A stretch of 64,000 nucleotides of DNA from assembly GCA_963665545.2 (NCBI GenBank), contig CAXXKZ010000004.1, positions 806,001 to 870,000 of the forward strand, in the 5' to 3' direction. Below are positions 9,337-18,137 of this stretch, one piece after another. Below the pieces are notes generated by a model that was not told the origin of the DNA, searched no databases, and saw only the letters and a program-made list of their open reading frames with translations. This DNA comes from G963665545 sp963665545 (GTDB taxonomy: Bacteria; Pseudomonadota; Gammaproteobacteria; Xanthomonadales; SZUA-36). A program made the position numbers and the translations under genes. Position 1 is the stretch's first letter; each line of letters opens with the position of its first letter.

Positions 9337-10119
9337 TTAGTGTTGATGGGCGAAATGCGCATAGCGGTCCAGGATCGAGGCATCTGTTGGGCCGTCGTGA
9401 ACCAATTGCCCGGAGTCGAGGATTATCGCGCGCGGGCACAAGTCGTACACGGTCTCCATATTGTGGCTGACAAAAATCACCGTTCGGCCTTCATCCGCCA
9501 AGATGCGAATGCGTTCCAGACATTTTTTCCGGAAATCCACATCGCCCACCGCGATCACTTCGTCAAACAACATGATGTTGCAGTCAAGATGCGCGGCCAC
9601 CGAGAATGCCAAGCGTACGTACATGCCGCTGGAATAGCGTTTCACGGGCGTATCGAGCATTTCGTGGACGCCAGAAAAATCCACGATTGCATCGAATTGC
9701 CTTTTAATGTCGGGCATTTTCATACCCAGGATTGCACCCACCAGGTACAGATTTTCGCGGCCGGTGAACTCAGGATGAAATCCGGCGCCTACTTCCAGCA
9801 TCGATCCCACTTTCCCTTCAATGGCCGCCATCCCCTCGGTGGGCCAGGTAATGCGGGAAAGAATTTTCAACAATACCGATTTTCCGGCACCGTTGTGCCC
9901 GATCAGGCCGACAATCTCACCGTGGCGAATCTTGAATTCGACACCCCGCAGCGCCCACAAAGTGGTGGGTGAGGTCGCCCCCTGGGCCTTACGACGGGGC
10001 CATGTGACCGCCGAGCGCACCAGGTCTTCGTACAAAGTGTGCAGCCCCCTGGAAGCGCTGCGCCTGCCGATCTTGTATTGCTTACCCAGATTAACGGTTT
10101 CGACCGCAAATTCACCCAT
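9337..10119 (-). CDS. ABC exporter ATP-binding subunit, Wzt/TagH/KpsT type
   Basis: 260 residues with a full nucleotide-binding domain: Walker A GHNGAGKS, signature YSSGM, Walker B IMLFDEV and the H-loop FVSHNM. The sequence EVGAGFHPEFTGREN is diagnostic of the polysaccharide and teichoic-acid exporter subfamily. Walker A is followed by Val instead of the usual Thr (GKSV rather than GKST), an unusual but not necessarily inactivating change. There is no C-terminal carbohydrate-binding domain, so it resembles KpsT more than long Wzt proteins. It starts 3 bases after the permease stop. With that permease it should export an undecaprenyl- or lipid-linked glycan across the inner membrane; no glycosyltransferases are nearby. 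Confidence 0.9.
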   Translation of the reverse strand: MGEFAVETVNLGKQYKIGRRSASRGLHTLYEDLVRSAVTWPRRKAQGATSPTTLWALRGVEFKIRHGEIVGLIGHNGAGKSVLLKILSRITWPTEGMAAIEGKVGSMLEVGAGFHPEFTGRENLYLVGAILGMKMPDIKRQFDAIVDFSGVHEMLDTPVKRYSSGMYVRLAFSVAAHLDCNIMLFDEVIAVGDVDFRKKCLERIRILADEGRTVIFVSHNMETVYDLCPRAIILDSGQLVHDGPTDASILDRYAHFAHQH

Positions 10120-10122
10120 GCC

Positions 10123-10962
10123 CTACACCACATCCGCAAAGCGGATTTCTTGGCGGCGAAACCAATACAAACCCGCAACTAATACGACAAACATCGCCAC
10201 CATTGAAACCGTTATCGCTCGAAGCGGTAAATCACCCTGTCCGGCAAGCGACCATCGGAAGCCTTCAACCACTGCAACCATCGGGTTGAGCTCGTAGATC
10301 GCGCGATACTGTTCTGGCACTACGCTAATCGGATAGGCGACCGGGGTGCCGAACATCCACAACTGCGTGATGAACGGCATGGCATGATTGATGTCGCGAA
10401 AATACACATTGATTGCCGCCAGCCAGACACCCACGGCCAGTGCGGTCATCACTGCCAACAGGATGAAGATGGGTAGATACATTATTTCAGGGCCGGGCCT
10501 GAAGCCATAAAACAGCATCAGCGGCACCAGCACGAGCAGCGAGGTAAAGAGATCGATCAAGCCCCCCACCACGGCGGAAATCGGCATGAGCAGGCGTGGG
10601 AAATAGATTCTCGATACCACGGACTGTTGGCCGACCACACTGGTACTGGCCACCGTCATCGCGTGCACGAAGTAGGTCCAGGCCACCAGTGCGCAAAACG
10701 TAAAAATCGGATAAGGCACATCGCCCGAGGAGATACCCAGCCAGCGGCCAAAAAAGAGGCTGAACACCACCATCGTGACCACCGGCTGAACGACGACCCA
10801 GGTGATGCCTGCCGCAGTTTGCTTGTAACGCGCCTGGATATCACGCCATACAAAAATCCAAAGCAATTCGCGGTATGCCCACAGCTCGTGCAGATTGAGC
10901 GGCACCCAACCGGACTGCGGCTTAATCAGGATGCGCTTCAGATTATTCGTGTCGATTCTCAT
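10123..10962 (-). CDS. ABC-2 type permease, polysaccharide export (Wzm-like)
   Basis: 279 residues. The soluble N-terminus LHELWAYRELLWIFVWRDIQ followed by RYKQTAAGITWVVVQPV is the hallmark of ABC-2 permeases exporting O-antigen, capsule or teichoic acid. Six hydrophobic segments follow, with YFRDINHAMPFITQLWMF and PVAYPIS before the last ones. The start at 10962 begins the conserved sequence; the longer open frame to 11091 belongs to the overlapping fabH remnant. It is coupled to the ATPase gene downstream. Function is inferred from family; the cargo cannot be named. Confidence 0.9.
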   Translation of the reverse strand: MRIDTNNLKRILIKPQSGWVPLNLHELWAYRELLWIFVWRDIQARYKQTAAGITWVVVQPVVTMVVFSLFFGRWLGISSGDVPYPIFTFCALVAWTYFVHAMTVASTSVVGQQSVVSRIYFPRLLMPISAVVGGLIDLFTSLLVLVPLMLFYGFRPGPEIMYLPIFILLAVMTALAVGVWLAAINVYFRDINHAMPFITQLWMFGTPVAYPISVVPEQYRAIYELNPMVAVVEGFRWSLAGQGDLPLRAITVSMVAMFVVLVAGLYWFRRQEIRFADVV

Positions 10963-11002
10963 TGCGGGTATTCTATATATTGAATTTCCACTTGTCTTGC
11001 GA

Positions 11003-12080
11003 TTACGTGCGTTGGGTGTTCTCAATGGCTTCCGCCAGCAAGTCCATAGCCGTAAGTGGGCTGGGTGACAATTGCGCCTCGCTGCTAGCAAGCGCAGTCG
11101 TTCGGTCGCCCCAGCGAACCAGGCCCCGCCGCGCGGGTCAGACCGGCGCCGAACGCGGCCAACATCAATCTGCTGCCAGGCTGAATGCGACCTGCCTCAA
11201 GAGATTCGGTGAGCGCGATGGGAATCGATGCCGCTGACGTATTGCCGTATCTGCCAATATTGACGACCAGGCGGGACATATCCAGCGAAAACCTTCGGGC
11301 CAGCGATTCGATAATGCGCAAGTTTGCCTGGTGCGGGATGAACAAATCGATATCATCGACGCTGAGTCCGGTGTCAGCCAAAACCTGTTTAATGGCCTCT
11401 CCCATACCTTTAACCGCCTGCTTGAAAATCTCCCGGCCGTCGAAATCGATAGAAAAGCGCCCGTAATCTTCTCTGAAACGGTTGCTGGCAGTGCCAAAAT
11501 CAGCAATTTGCAGCGCCGCCAACGCAGCTGCCTAGCAACCCAGTTCTGAACCCAGCAGACCTGTCTCATGGTCCGAGGCCTGCAGAACGAGTGCCCCCGC
11601 GCCGTCGCCGAAGAGGACCGCAGTATCCCGCTGAGACCAGTTCAGATACCAACTGATACGTTCTGCGCCGATCAGGAGGGCGGTGTTGGCCGCACCCGCC
11701 CTGATCATCGAAGAGACCACCACAAGACCATAGATGAAACCGCTGCAGCCCGCGACCAGATCCATCGAAGCGGCGTTTTTGATGCCCATCTTCTTTTGTA
11801 CATGCGCTGCAGTGCAGGGAATAATGGTGTCGGGCGAACTGGTGGCCACAACGATGAGGTCAATGTCGTTGACGGCGCGGCCACCAGCAGCGACCGCACG
11901 CAATCCCGCAACGGCCGCCAGGTCGCTAACCGGCAAGTGCGAAATCCGGCGCTCACGAATGCCGCTGCGCGCAAATATCCAGTCATCGGAAGTATCCATT
12001 ACCCCAGCGATGTCATCGTTGCTCAGGACCGCCGGCGGCAGGCATTTCCCCCAGCCGATAATGTCAGCAAATTCCGCCAA
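11003..12080 (-). pseudogene. 3-oxoacyl-ACP synthase III (FabH-like), nonsense plus frameshifts
   Basis: The start is a TTG at 12080 with a strong GGAGG eight bases upstream. Active-site Cys112 sits in VAGCSGF, and the downstream His and Asn are present in FIPHQAN and GRYGNTSAAS. An in-frame TAG at 11532-11534 (codon 183, after GSELGC) interrupts the gene; the same frame resumes with LQIADFGTASNRF and GREIFKQAVKG. Near the end, after FGAGLT, two more one-base losses at about 11115-11140 are needed to reach a WGDRTTALASSEAQLSP tail ending in TAA at 11003. Three lesions in one gene make a functional product unlikely. FabH-type enzymes begin fatty acid or polyketide chains; an essential copy presumably lies elsewhere. 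Confidence 0.82.
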
Positions 12081-12122
12081 GATTCAGGCCTCCAAAACGT
12101 TGATTTGTCAAAACATCCACCC

Positions 12123-12434
12123 TTAATCCAAGTTGTTCCAGCCGCGCAGCTGCCGGTACTTGTCCTTAGGCTCACCGGTCCAACCGTTGATACCCTTGCT
12201 GGGCAACCACCAAAGGTGAATAACGCCAACGCCTACTGCGATCGCACCCAGTATTGCAAAAAACCAAACCCGCCCCGCATAGGCGGAAATCAGGCTCAAC
12301 AGGGTAAGGAAAATCAAGAACTTGAGTACCCGGCGCCAAATGGGCGTGCCCTCTTCGAAATGACCAAGCACGATATTCCCAATTGCCACCAAGAATGAAA
12401 CGATTGCAATTTCAAACCAAATTGTCGATTCCAT
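12123..12434 (-). CDS. Small inner-membrane protein of unknown function
   Basis: 103 residues with about three hydrophobic helices (IWFEIAIVSFLVAIGNIVLG, FLIFLTLLSLISAYAG, FFAILGAIAVGVGVIHLWWLP) and a charged C-terminal tail (GEPKDKYRQLRGWNNLD). I recognise no motif tying it to a characterised family. It precedes the fabH remnant on the same strand with a 42-base gap and is divergent from the sigma-factor group. Codon use and the well-placed ATG make it a believable gene. Confidence 0.6.
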   Translation of the reverse strand: MESTIWFEIAIVSFLVAIGNIVLGHFEEGTPIWRRVLKFLIFLTLLSLISAYAGRVWFFAILGAIAVGVGVIHLWWLPSKGINGWTGEPKDKYRQLRGWNNLD

Positions 12435-12634
12435 CCGATTCAGCCTCCAATCTAGCGCTCACGCCGTAGCGCTTCAATAAAGCACGCATTGTACAGAAAG
12501 CCCCGAATCTATATTGTTACTATGGTCGGATATCGCGGCAGCTTGGCGTCCACCAAATATTTTGCAACAAGGGTGTAATAAAAACCTGCGAAAGGCGACT
12601 GGGTACATGAAGCATATTTATCTGGAGCACCATC

Positions 12635-12775
12635 ATGGAGCACGTCATGCTGTCGGACGGCAATTTCGCCCGCAACAAGTGGGGCCGCCGATTCACCGGC
12701 GCCGCGCTGGTTTATCTTGGCCTGGAATTGCTCGCAGCCCTGGTCGTGCTGGGCGGCTTTGTTTGGGTCTGGTAG
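12635..12775 (+). CDS. 46-residue single-helix membrane peptide upstream of sigma factor
   Basis: A short frame from ATG 12635 to TAG 12773-12775, preceded by GGAG at good spacing. It encodes a polar N-terminus (MEHVMLSDGNFARNKWGRRF) and one strongly hydrophobic helix (ALVYLGLELLAALVVLGGF) ending VWVW. It ends 9 bases before the GTG of the sigma factor gene, so the two are likely co-transcribed and possibly coupled. Small transmembrane peptides next to ECF-like sigma factors could tune the membrane partner. I cannot assign it to a known family; it may be mis-called, but the Shine-Dalgarno, position and amphipathic layout support it. Confidence 0.5.
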   Translation: MEHVMLSDGNFARNKWGRRFTGAALVYLGLELLAALVVLGGFVWVW

Positions 12776-12784
12776 TCCGCCGCA

Positions 12785-13330
12785 GTGAACGGCGAAGCAC
12801 TCAGTCCCACGGTCACCGCGCCCTGCGATGATGTGAATCGGGAAGTAGAATTTGTTGCACTGATGGAGCGCTACCGCCCGGCACTGGGGCGCATGGCAGC
12901 GGCCTATGAGGCCAACCCGGCCCTGCGCGAGGAACTTCTGCAGGAAATCGCGATGGCGATCTGGCGGGCACTGCCTCGTTACCGATCGCAGTGCCCCTTG
13001 CGCAATTACATCTTCCGCATTGCGCACAATCGCGCAGTGTCACACATTGCGATATATGCGGCCATGCCGCCCACCACCGGCTATGCAGACGAGCAACACG
13101 CACACGCTGAGAGCCCGGAGCAGCGGTTGGCCATCAACGAGCGCAGCGAAAAGTTGCTCAAGGGCATACGCGCGTTGCCGACCGCGCAACGGCAACTGGT
13201 GATGCTTTCACTCGAAGGCTTCAGCTATGATGAAATCAGCAACATCACCGGATTCAGCAAAACAAATGTCGGTGCCCGCCTGACACGTGCACGCGACGCG
13301 CTCAAAAAGAGGTTGGGGAACAATGACTGA
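12785..13330 (+). CDS. ECF-like RNA polymerase sigma factor
   Basis: 181 residues from a GTG start. Region 2 is visible as LREELLQEIAMAIWRALPRYR followed by LRNYIFRIAHNRAVSH, the core-binding and -10 recognition part. Region 4 is the helix-turn-helix ALPTAQRQLVMLSLEGFSYD-EISNITGFSKTNVGARLTRAR that reads the -35 element. The length fits a group 4 sigma factor. Its last 8 bases overlap the start of the next membrane-protein gene, a common arrangement for sigma/anti-sigma pairs. The target promoters are unknown. Confidence 0.87.
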   Translation: MNGEALSPTVTAPCDDVNREVEFVALMERYRPALGRMAAAYEANPALREELLQEIAMAIWRALPRYRSQCPLRNYIFRIAHNRAVSHIAIYAAMPPTTGYADEQHAHAESPEQRLAINERSEKLLKGIRALPTAQRQLVMLSLEGFSYDEISNITGFSKTNVGARLTRARDALKKRLGNND

Positions 13331-13913
13331 GTCAATGGATTGGAACGGGCTGGCAAAAGACTGGCAGAAGGTAGAAGTGGACACGTCCGCATGCGCCGCG
13401 GTGGTCAAATCGGTGCGTTGGAGAAGCCGTCTGATGCTATCCGGCGTCATCATGGAGATCTTGGTCCTGGTGGCGGTCGTTGCCCTGCTGGTGTTCCTTC
13501 AACGTGTGGTGCCTGTGACCCATCCACTGACCGCATGGGCACTTTTCGGGCTGCTGGTGAGCATTGCCTCGATGGTCTTCAAAATATACAACAGCGCAGG
13601 CTTGTGGCGCAGCGAGGCGGTATCCACCCGCGACATGCTCACGCTGTCGCGCCGACGTCTCAAGGCCATCGCCCGCTCGGCGAAATTCGGCCGTAAACTC
13701 ACACTGGTATTCGCAATCGTGCTGCCCGTCTGGGTCGCAATTGTGCTGCTGGTTCAACCGCAGCTGTTGCTCGCCAACGGCTGGGTAACGCCGGCGGTAT
13801 TCGGCTTCGCCGTCGTCTGGATCGGTGCATTCTGGATCAGCACCGGCCGGTCACTGAAGCGCTGCGAGGCGCAGCTCAAATCAGTGGAGAATTTGCTCGG
13901 CGAATTCTCCTAA
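13323..13913 (+). CDS. Membrane protein, likely partner (anti-sigma candidate) of the sigma factor
   Basis: 196 residues starting at ATG 13323, inside the sigma factor gene. A soluble N-terminus (MTESMDWNGLAKDWQKVEVD ... VKSVRWRSRL) precedes about four membrane helices in two hairpins (IMEILVLVAVVALLVFL, LTAWALFGLLVSIASMVF; LVFAIVLPVWVAIVLLV, AVFGFAVVWIGAFWI). There is no zinc-binding HxxxCxxC motif, so it is not a ZAS-type anti-sigma factor. The overlapping gene order is the main reason to propose it controls the sigma factor. It could also be an unrelated membrane protein. Confidence 0.7.
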   Translation: MTESMDWNGLAKDWQKVEVDTSACAAVVKSVRWRSRLMLSGVIMEILVLVAVVALLVFLQRVVPVTHPLTAWALFGLLVSIASMVFKIYNSAGLWRSEAVSTRDMLTLSRRRLKAIARSAKFGRKLTLVFAIVLPVWVAIVLLVQPQLLLANGWVTPAVFGFAVVWIGAFWISTGRSLKRCEAQLKSVENLLGEFS

Positions 13914-14038
13914 GCGCCTGGCAAGCCCGGTTCTGCCGGTACACCCGCTTATTGCATGTAATAATTATTCGCGCCGCAGGACTGTTGATGTTGACCCTGA
14001 AGAACAATCGACAGCCAACCCACTGGAGGAGCGAAACA

Positions 14039-15475
14039 ATGCGCCAAGCAAAGCGAATATTGCCCAAACTACTATTGATTCTTCTGGCAGCCTTTCCCGC
14101 TGCTTACACCCAGGCCGAGCCATATTCAACTATTCTGCGCGGCGCCACGCTGATTGACGGCAATGGGGGCCCGCCGACACTGGACTCCGTAGTTGTGATC
14201 CAGGATCAGCGGATTGTCGAAGTCGCAACAATCGACTCCATCGGCCCAGAGTTTGAAGGCAATGTGATTGATCTACGCGGAAAATTCCTGCTACCAGGAT
14301 TCATCGATGTGCATGCCCACGTGACGCTGGATGGGGTCAGCATGAAAATTGTCGAGGGTGCGCCGCAACTCAAAATCGCCTATGTGCCGGATACGACACG
14401 CGGTCTGTTATCCAACCTGCTGGCCGACGGGGTCACCGGCATACGCAACCCCGGCGGGGTCGCCAGCATCGCAGTAGACATCCGGGAGCAGATACGCTCT
14501 GGCGCATTGTTGGGCCCGGACATCAGGACTGCAGGCGATGTGCTATCGACGGTCCCTTTCGAAGGATTGACTGCGGTTATCGGCAGCAGGGAGGACATCA
14601 CCGCCGAGATTTCCCGCCAGGCCGCTGTGGGTGTGGACGCCATCAAGATCTACTTTGATTTGCCGGTAGATCAATTTGAATTTGCTATCGAAGCGGCCCA
14701 CAAGCTCGGCCTGCCGGCCATTTCCCACACCGGTGTGGTGAACTGGACCGAAGCCGCCAGGATGGGCATCGACAGCCTGTTGCACATTGTCCCCACATCC
14801 GTGGCGCTGCTGCCAGAGGCAAAACGGCAACAATATCTCGATACGCGGCGGCCGGGCAGCCTGGAATATTTTGAGTGGTATGAGCTGGTCGAATTCGACG
14901 CTCCGGAAATCATCGAGATGATCACCATTCTTGCGCAAAAGCAGGTTTTCGTGGACCCGGACCTGGTCATGTTCGAAGCGGTATTTCTGGGCGGCGACGA
15001 TGCCATCACTGCCAACCCGGAACTCAATCGCCTGCCCCCCCACCTGCTGAACAACTGGCGCACGTTTTTTAACATGAACGTCGGTTGGACCGCCGACGAC
15101 TTCCGGCGCGCCCGCGCCGCTTGGCCCAAGGCCTTGATGCTGACCCGCGCATTATTCGATGCCGGGGTGCCACTGGCGTTGGGCACCGATTTGGGCAATC
15201 CGTGGATCGTGCCAGGCCAAAGCCTGCATCGTGAAATGGCCCTGATGGCACAGGCGGGCATACCGCCAATGGACATTCTGATCATGGCCACACACAACGG
15301 CGCCCGGCTGATGGGCACGGCGTCGGAAACCGGCACGGTGGAAGTCGGGAAGCTGGCCAATCTGGTGGTGCTCGATGCGGACCCCTTGCAGGACATTGCC
15401 AACAGCCGTTCGATTTCCAGGGTCATTCTTCGCGGGCGGATGCTTGACCCGGAAGACCTTCGTGTCAACTATTGA
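14039..15475 (+). CDS. Exported metal-dependent amidohydrolase (imidazolonepropionase/prolidase-like)
   Basis: 478 residues with a cleavable signal peptide (KLLLILLAAFPAAYTQA). Amidohydrolase features in order: the N-terminal beta-sandwich strand LIDGNGGPP, the metal-binding FIDVHAHVTL, a lysine candidate VDAIKIYF for metal bridging, AISHTGV, HIVPTS, and the catalytic aspartate in LALGTDLGNPW. The C-terminus ends with the usual KLANLVVLDADPL. Such exported enzymes hydrolyse C-N bonds in peptides or cyclic amides. The ATG at 14039 is preceded by GGAGGAG and begins the signal peptide; the longer open frame from 13952 does not. It converges on the desaturase gene with 14 bases between. Confidence 0.9.
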   Translation: MRQAKRILPKLLLILLAAFPAAYTQAEPYSTILRGATLIDGNGGPPTLDSVVVIQDQRIVEVATIDSIGPEFEGNVIDLRGKFLLPGFIDVHAHVTLDGVSMKIVEGAPQLKIAYVPDTTRGLLSNLLADGVTGIRNPGGVASIAVDIREQIRSGALLGPDIRTAGDVLSTVPFEGLTAVIGSREDITAEISRQAAVGVDAIKIYFDLPVDQFEFAIEAAHKLGLPAISHTGVVNWTEAARMGIDSLLHIVPTSVALLPEAKRQQYLDTRRPGSLEYFEWYELVEFDAPEIIEMITILAQKQVFVDPDLVMFEAVFLGGDDAITANPELNRLPPHLLNNWRTFFNMNVGWTADDFRRARAAWPKALMLTRALFDAGVPLALGTDLGNPWIVPGQSLHREMALMAQAGIPPMDILIMATHNGARLMGTASETGTVEVGKLANLVVLDADPLQDIANSRSISRVILRGRMLDPEDLRVNY

Positions 15476-15489
15476 CCTGGACGATTTCG

Positions 15490-16227
15490 CTACTCATATA
15501 CATCCTTAAAAACAAGCATTTCCCCGATACGCTCCTCACTACAACCTGGAAAACCACATCGCGGGACGAATTCAGTGGTGTCTTTATAGGTTCCGAAGAT
15601 GCGATCCCATACGGGAATGTCACTGAAATTGTATTTGTGGACATCAAGTTGATGGTGTATTGAATGTAATTCCGGGGTTTGAATGAAGTAACGGAGCCAT
15701 TTCGGCGATTTGTAGTTGCCGTGGTAGAAGAATTCGCCTGTTGCGGCAAAGAAGTTGTACCAGAATGAGCCCACCAAGGAACAACCCAGCAATGGAAAAA
15801 GAATCGCAGCACTGAGGAAAGCGCCAACGGTGATTTCCACTGGATGCTTATAGAAAGACGTTAGGATCTCAATCCGCGAAGGCGAATGGTGAATTTGATG
15901 AAAAATGAGCCAAAATCCTTTCTCGTGCCTCAATCGGTGCCACCAATAGAAAACGAACGTGCCGATAAACCACCCCACAAACCCTTCAAGGAACGGATTG
16001 TGCCAATCAGACAAACCAAATAGTGAGCCTGTGCCGTAGATGTCGTACCACAGGCGGCCCAGTCCGAGGGTGATGCCAAGCTGGGCTAAATTGATCAACA
16101 CAGAACGTAGGTACCAACCCTTGGATTTGGGCAACTCACGACCAGGCTTGAAACGCTCCAGAGCAAAGAAGACCACTGTCGCGGCAGCGATCATCAACGT
16201 CGGCAGTGATATGGAGGACAGACCCAT
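15490..16227 (-). CDS. Sterol desaturase/fatty acid hydroxylase family membrane protein
   Basis: 245 residues with four predicted helices. The di-iron histidine clusters of the fatty acid hydroxylase superfamily are intact: HRLRH (97-101), HQIHH (110-114) and HSIHHQLDVH (188-197). These enzymes use oxygen to hydroxylate or desaturate lipids in the membrane. Substrate in bacteria is often carotenoid, sterol or ether lipid and cannot be predicted here. A methyltransferase gene lies 36 bases upstream on the same strand, suggesting a small lipid-modification operon. Confidence 0.9.
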   Translation of the reverse strand: MGLSSISLPTLMIAAATVVFFALERFKPGRELPKSKGWYLRSVLINLAQLGITLGLGRLWYDIYGTGSLFGLSDWHNPFLEGFVGWFIGTFVFYWWHRLRHEKGFWLIFHQIHHSPSRIEILTSFYKHPVEITVGAFLSAAILFPLLGCSLVGSFWYNFFAATGEFFYHGNYKSPKWLRYFIQTPELHSIHHQLDVHKYNFSDIPVWDRIFGTYKDTTEFVPRCGFPGCSEERIGEMLVFKDVYE

Positions 16228-16263
16228 GTTTTACCTGTCACGTCCTGGTCAAGCGGCCAACCA

Positions 16264-16833
16264 TTAAGGGTTGCATCGGCTTGCGACCAGGACAACGGAA
16301 TCATCTTCTTCCAATTCAGAATAGCGCTGCAACCGAAGGATTTCGAAGCAAGGAGAGAACACACTGCTAAGAAACGCTTCATTACGATAGTGAAACTTCA
16401 TTCCCGCATGTTCCTCTATGTGATCTCCGTACCAAAACGAATGCATGACGATGCCTTGTGGATTAATAACATCATGTTGCCGCTGGATGGATTTGTGCAG
16501 TTCATGATCTACCAGGTGGTGAAGAACTTTGTTGGAATAGATGGCATCGAACCGCCGGTTGGTATCAATCGTAATTGCGTCGAGCTGAATCAAGTCGGCT
16601 TGCGAATGAGTTGCTTCATATCGGTCGAGGAACAATTGGGAGTAATCAGAACCGGTCGCCGCATACCGTGTGCCCAATAAATCCAGGTCCACTCCAGGAC
16701 CCATGCCGATTTCAAGAACCCTGGAATTGGCGCCAAGATACTCCCTCAGCAACGCCAACAATTCGCTACCATCGTAGCCCTCGGCCATCTTAAAATATGT
16801 GGCAACACCCTCTTTGGAATGGTAGAAAGACAT
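16264..16833 (-). CDS. Class I SAM-dependent methyltransferase
   Basis: About 189 residues. The SAM-binding motif I is VLEIGMGPGVDLDLLG, followed by the acidic motif GSDYS and the motif IV region FDAIYSNKVLHHL. The fold fits Methyltransf_11/25 proteins. I use the ATG at 16833; an in-frame TTG lies two codons upstream. It is just upstream of the desaturase gene, so a lipid or pigment substrate is plausible but unproven. The C-terminal half (YGDHIEEHAGMKFHYRN) carries no further diagnostic motif. Confidence 0.86.
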   Translation of the reverse strand: MSFYHSKEGVATYFKMAEGYDGSELLALLREYLGANSRVLEIGMGPGVDLDLLGTRYAATGSDYSQLFLDRYEATHSQADLIQLDAITIDTNRRFDAIYSNKVLHHLVDHELHKSIQRQHDVINPQGIVMHSFWYGDHIEEHAGMKFHYRNEAFLSSVFSPCFEILRLQRYSELEEDDSVVLVASRCNP

Positions 16834-16851
16834 ACTCAAGCGCCGACCGTG

Positions 16852-17064
16852 TTAGTTAAGTGGATACTCCGGCTTCCATATTCCGATAATGTTGCTTTCC
16901 GGTGCAGCGAGCCAGGCAAAGCTGCCTTGACCAGGCAGTGTCACAGGCGGCACCGGCGTCTTGCCGCCCAATTTCCCGGCCTTGTTCAGATAGATTTCGA
17001 GAGCCCGCGTCTTCTCACCTGTGTGACAACCGATTTCGAAGTGAACCACTGGATGGTCATTCAT
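16852..17064 (-). pseudogene. VOC (glyoxalase-like) protein with central deletion
   Basis: The 70-residue frame fuses the beginning of a VOC protein (MNDHPVVHFEIGCHTGEKTR) to its end (EIYLNKAGKLGGKT, then LPGQGSFAWLAAPESNIIGIW). VOC proteins of this kind are about 115-125 residues with two beta-alpha-beta-beta-beta modules; here roughly 50 residues between the two pieces are missing, and the frame is kept across the join. With half of each module gone it cannot form the normal metal site. About 290 bases upstream (17065-17352) hold no gene and are AT-rich. It could be a truncated but expressed protein. Confidence 0.72.
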
Positions 17065-17352
17065 GGTCTTATTCCTGCTGGCAGAAAAGTTGTAATCAGC
17101 ATCGGTTGACAAATTTATTGTACTGGCCTTTCGTTAAGAATAATCGGTGTAGATTCGGGTTATTTTGCCTTCCCTTATCCAGGTTTTGTTTCTGGTCATA
17201 GCCATTCTTGGTGATTTTTAGCGTTTTTAGGTCTATTTCAAGAAAGTATCGGGTATCCCTATTTTGAATTTTCTGCATTATCTATTTGCCCCATCTGACA
17301 AGTGCCCAAGACAACTTCAATCCAACCTGCGGCCTCAATCAAACTCCTCTAT

Positions 17353-18123
17353 TTACAGGGTCTCATTCGTATCAAACAACTCACCGTCCTGGACCGCCTT
17401 CCACCCTGCTCCAGGGTCGAACGTGTCGATGGCCTCGACCCGTTCGGCCGTATCCTCGCCCAGGTCATTCTCGTAGATGACGCGGTCCTGGTTGACCATG
17501 AAACTCATCACGCCGGTTTCGCCGTATGCGGCCGGCCAGGCCAGGATGGCGAAACCGCCCAGGTGGTGTCCATTGATCAAGTAGTCATAGGCATCGGCTG
17601 CCGCATTTGGACCCTGGGCCGACAACATGCGGAAGCGATAACCAAGAAACGGTGTGCCGGGGACATGTTCGCCCAGGAGCGCTTCCGACAACCGCTTTAA
17701 CGGGTCAAGCGGGCTCTCTTCGGCCGCATCACCACCCTCTTCGGGTTCCCAATACAGGCCATCCCGGGTTCCAGGGGAGCTGACCAAATTTTGTGCAAAC
17801 TCACTGACCCCATCGCCATCGTGATCTGCCAGCGTGTAACGATCCTCACCGATGGGGTAAAACGAGCTGAATTCCCTGATGGCGGCTGCAAAGCGCTCGG
17901 TGCGCAGATCTGACAGCGCCGGGTCTGATTCCTGGCCTTGCTGATATTTTGCATAGTCCGGGCCCAATATCTCGACAAGACGAGCCTGATCTTTATCTTC
18001 GACGGCATCTACAAGCGCCTCAAAGGCTGCCTCGCGGGAGGAGAATTGCTCTTGCGCCAAGAGCGTCTGTACTGGCAATGCCAAGGACAAGAGTAACAAC
18101 GTGTATCTGATCGGCACAATCAT
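17353..18123 (-). CDS. Exported DUF2950 family protein
   Basis: 256 residues with a signal peptide (RYTLLLLSLALPVQTLLAQ). Conserved blocks match DUF2950: FSSREAAFEALVDAV near the start, LSDLRTERFAAAIREF, DGLYWEPEEGG, and the C-terminal GYRFRMLSAQGPNA, AWPAAYGETGVMSFMVN and DRVIYENDLG. The family has no established biochemical role. It is 14 bases downstream of a DUF3300 gene, the usual neighbour of DUF2950 in proteobacteria, so the two probably act together in the envelope. Confidence 0.9.
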   Translation of the reverse strand: MIVPIRYTLLLLSLALPVQTLLAQEQFSSREAAFEALVDAVEDKDQARLVEILGPDYAKYQQGQESDPALSDLRTERFAAAIREFSSFYPIGEDRYTLADHDGDGVSEFAQNLVSSPGTRDGLYWEPEEGGDAAEESPLDPLKRLSEALLGEHVPGTPFLGYRFRMLSAQGPNAAADAYDYLINGHHLGGFAILAWPAAYGETGVMSFMVNQDRVIYENDLGEDTAERVEAIDTFDPGAGWKAVQDGELFDTNETL

Positions 18124-18137
18124 CGCCTTTGCCGTTC

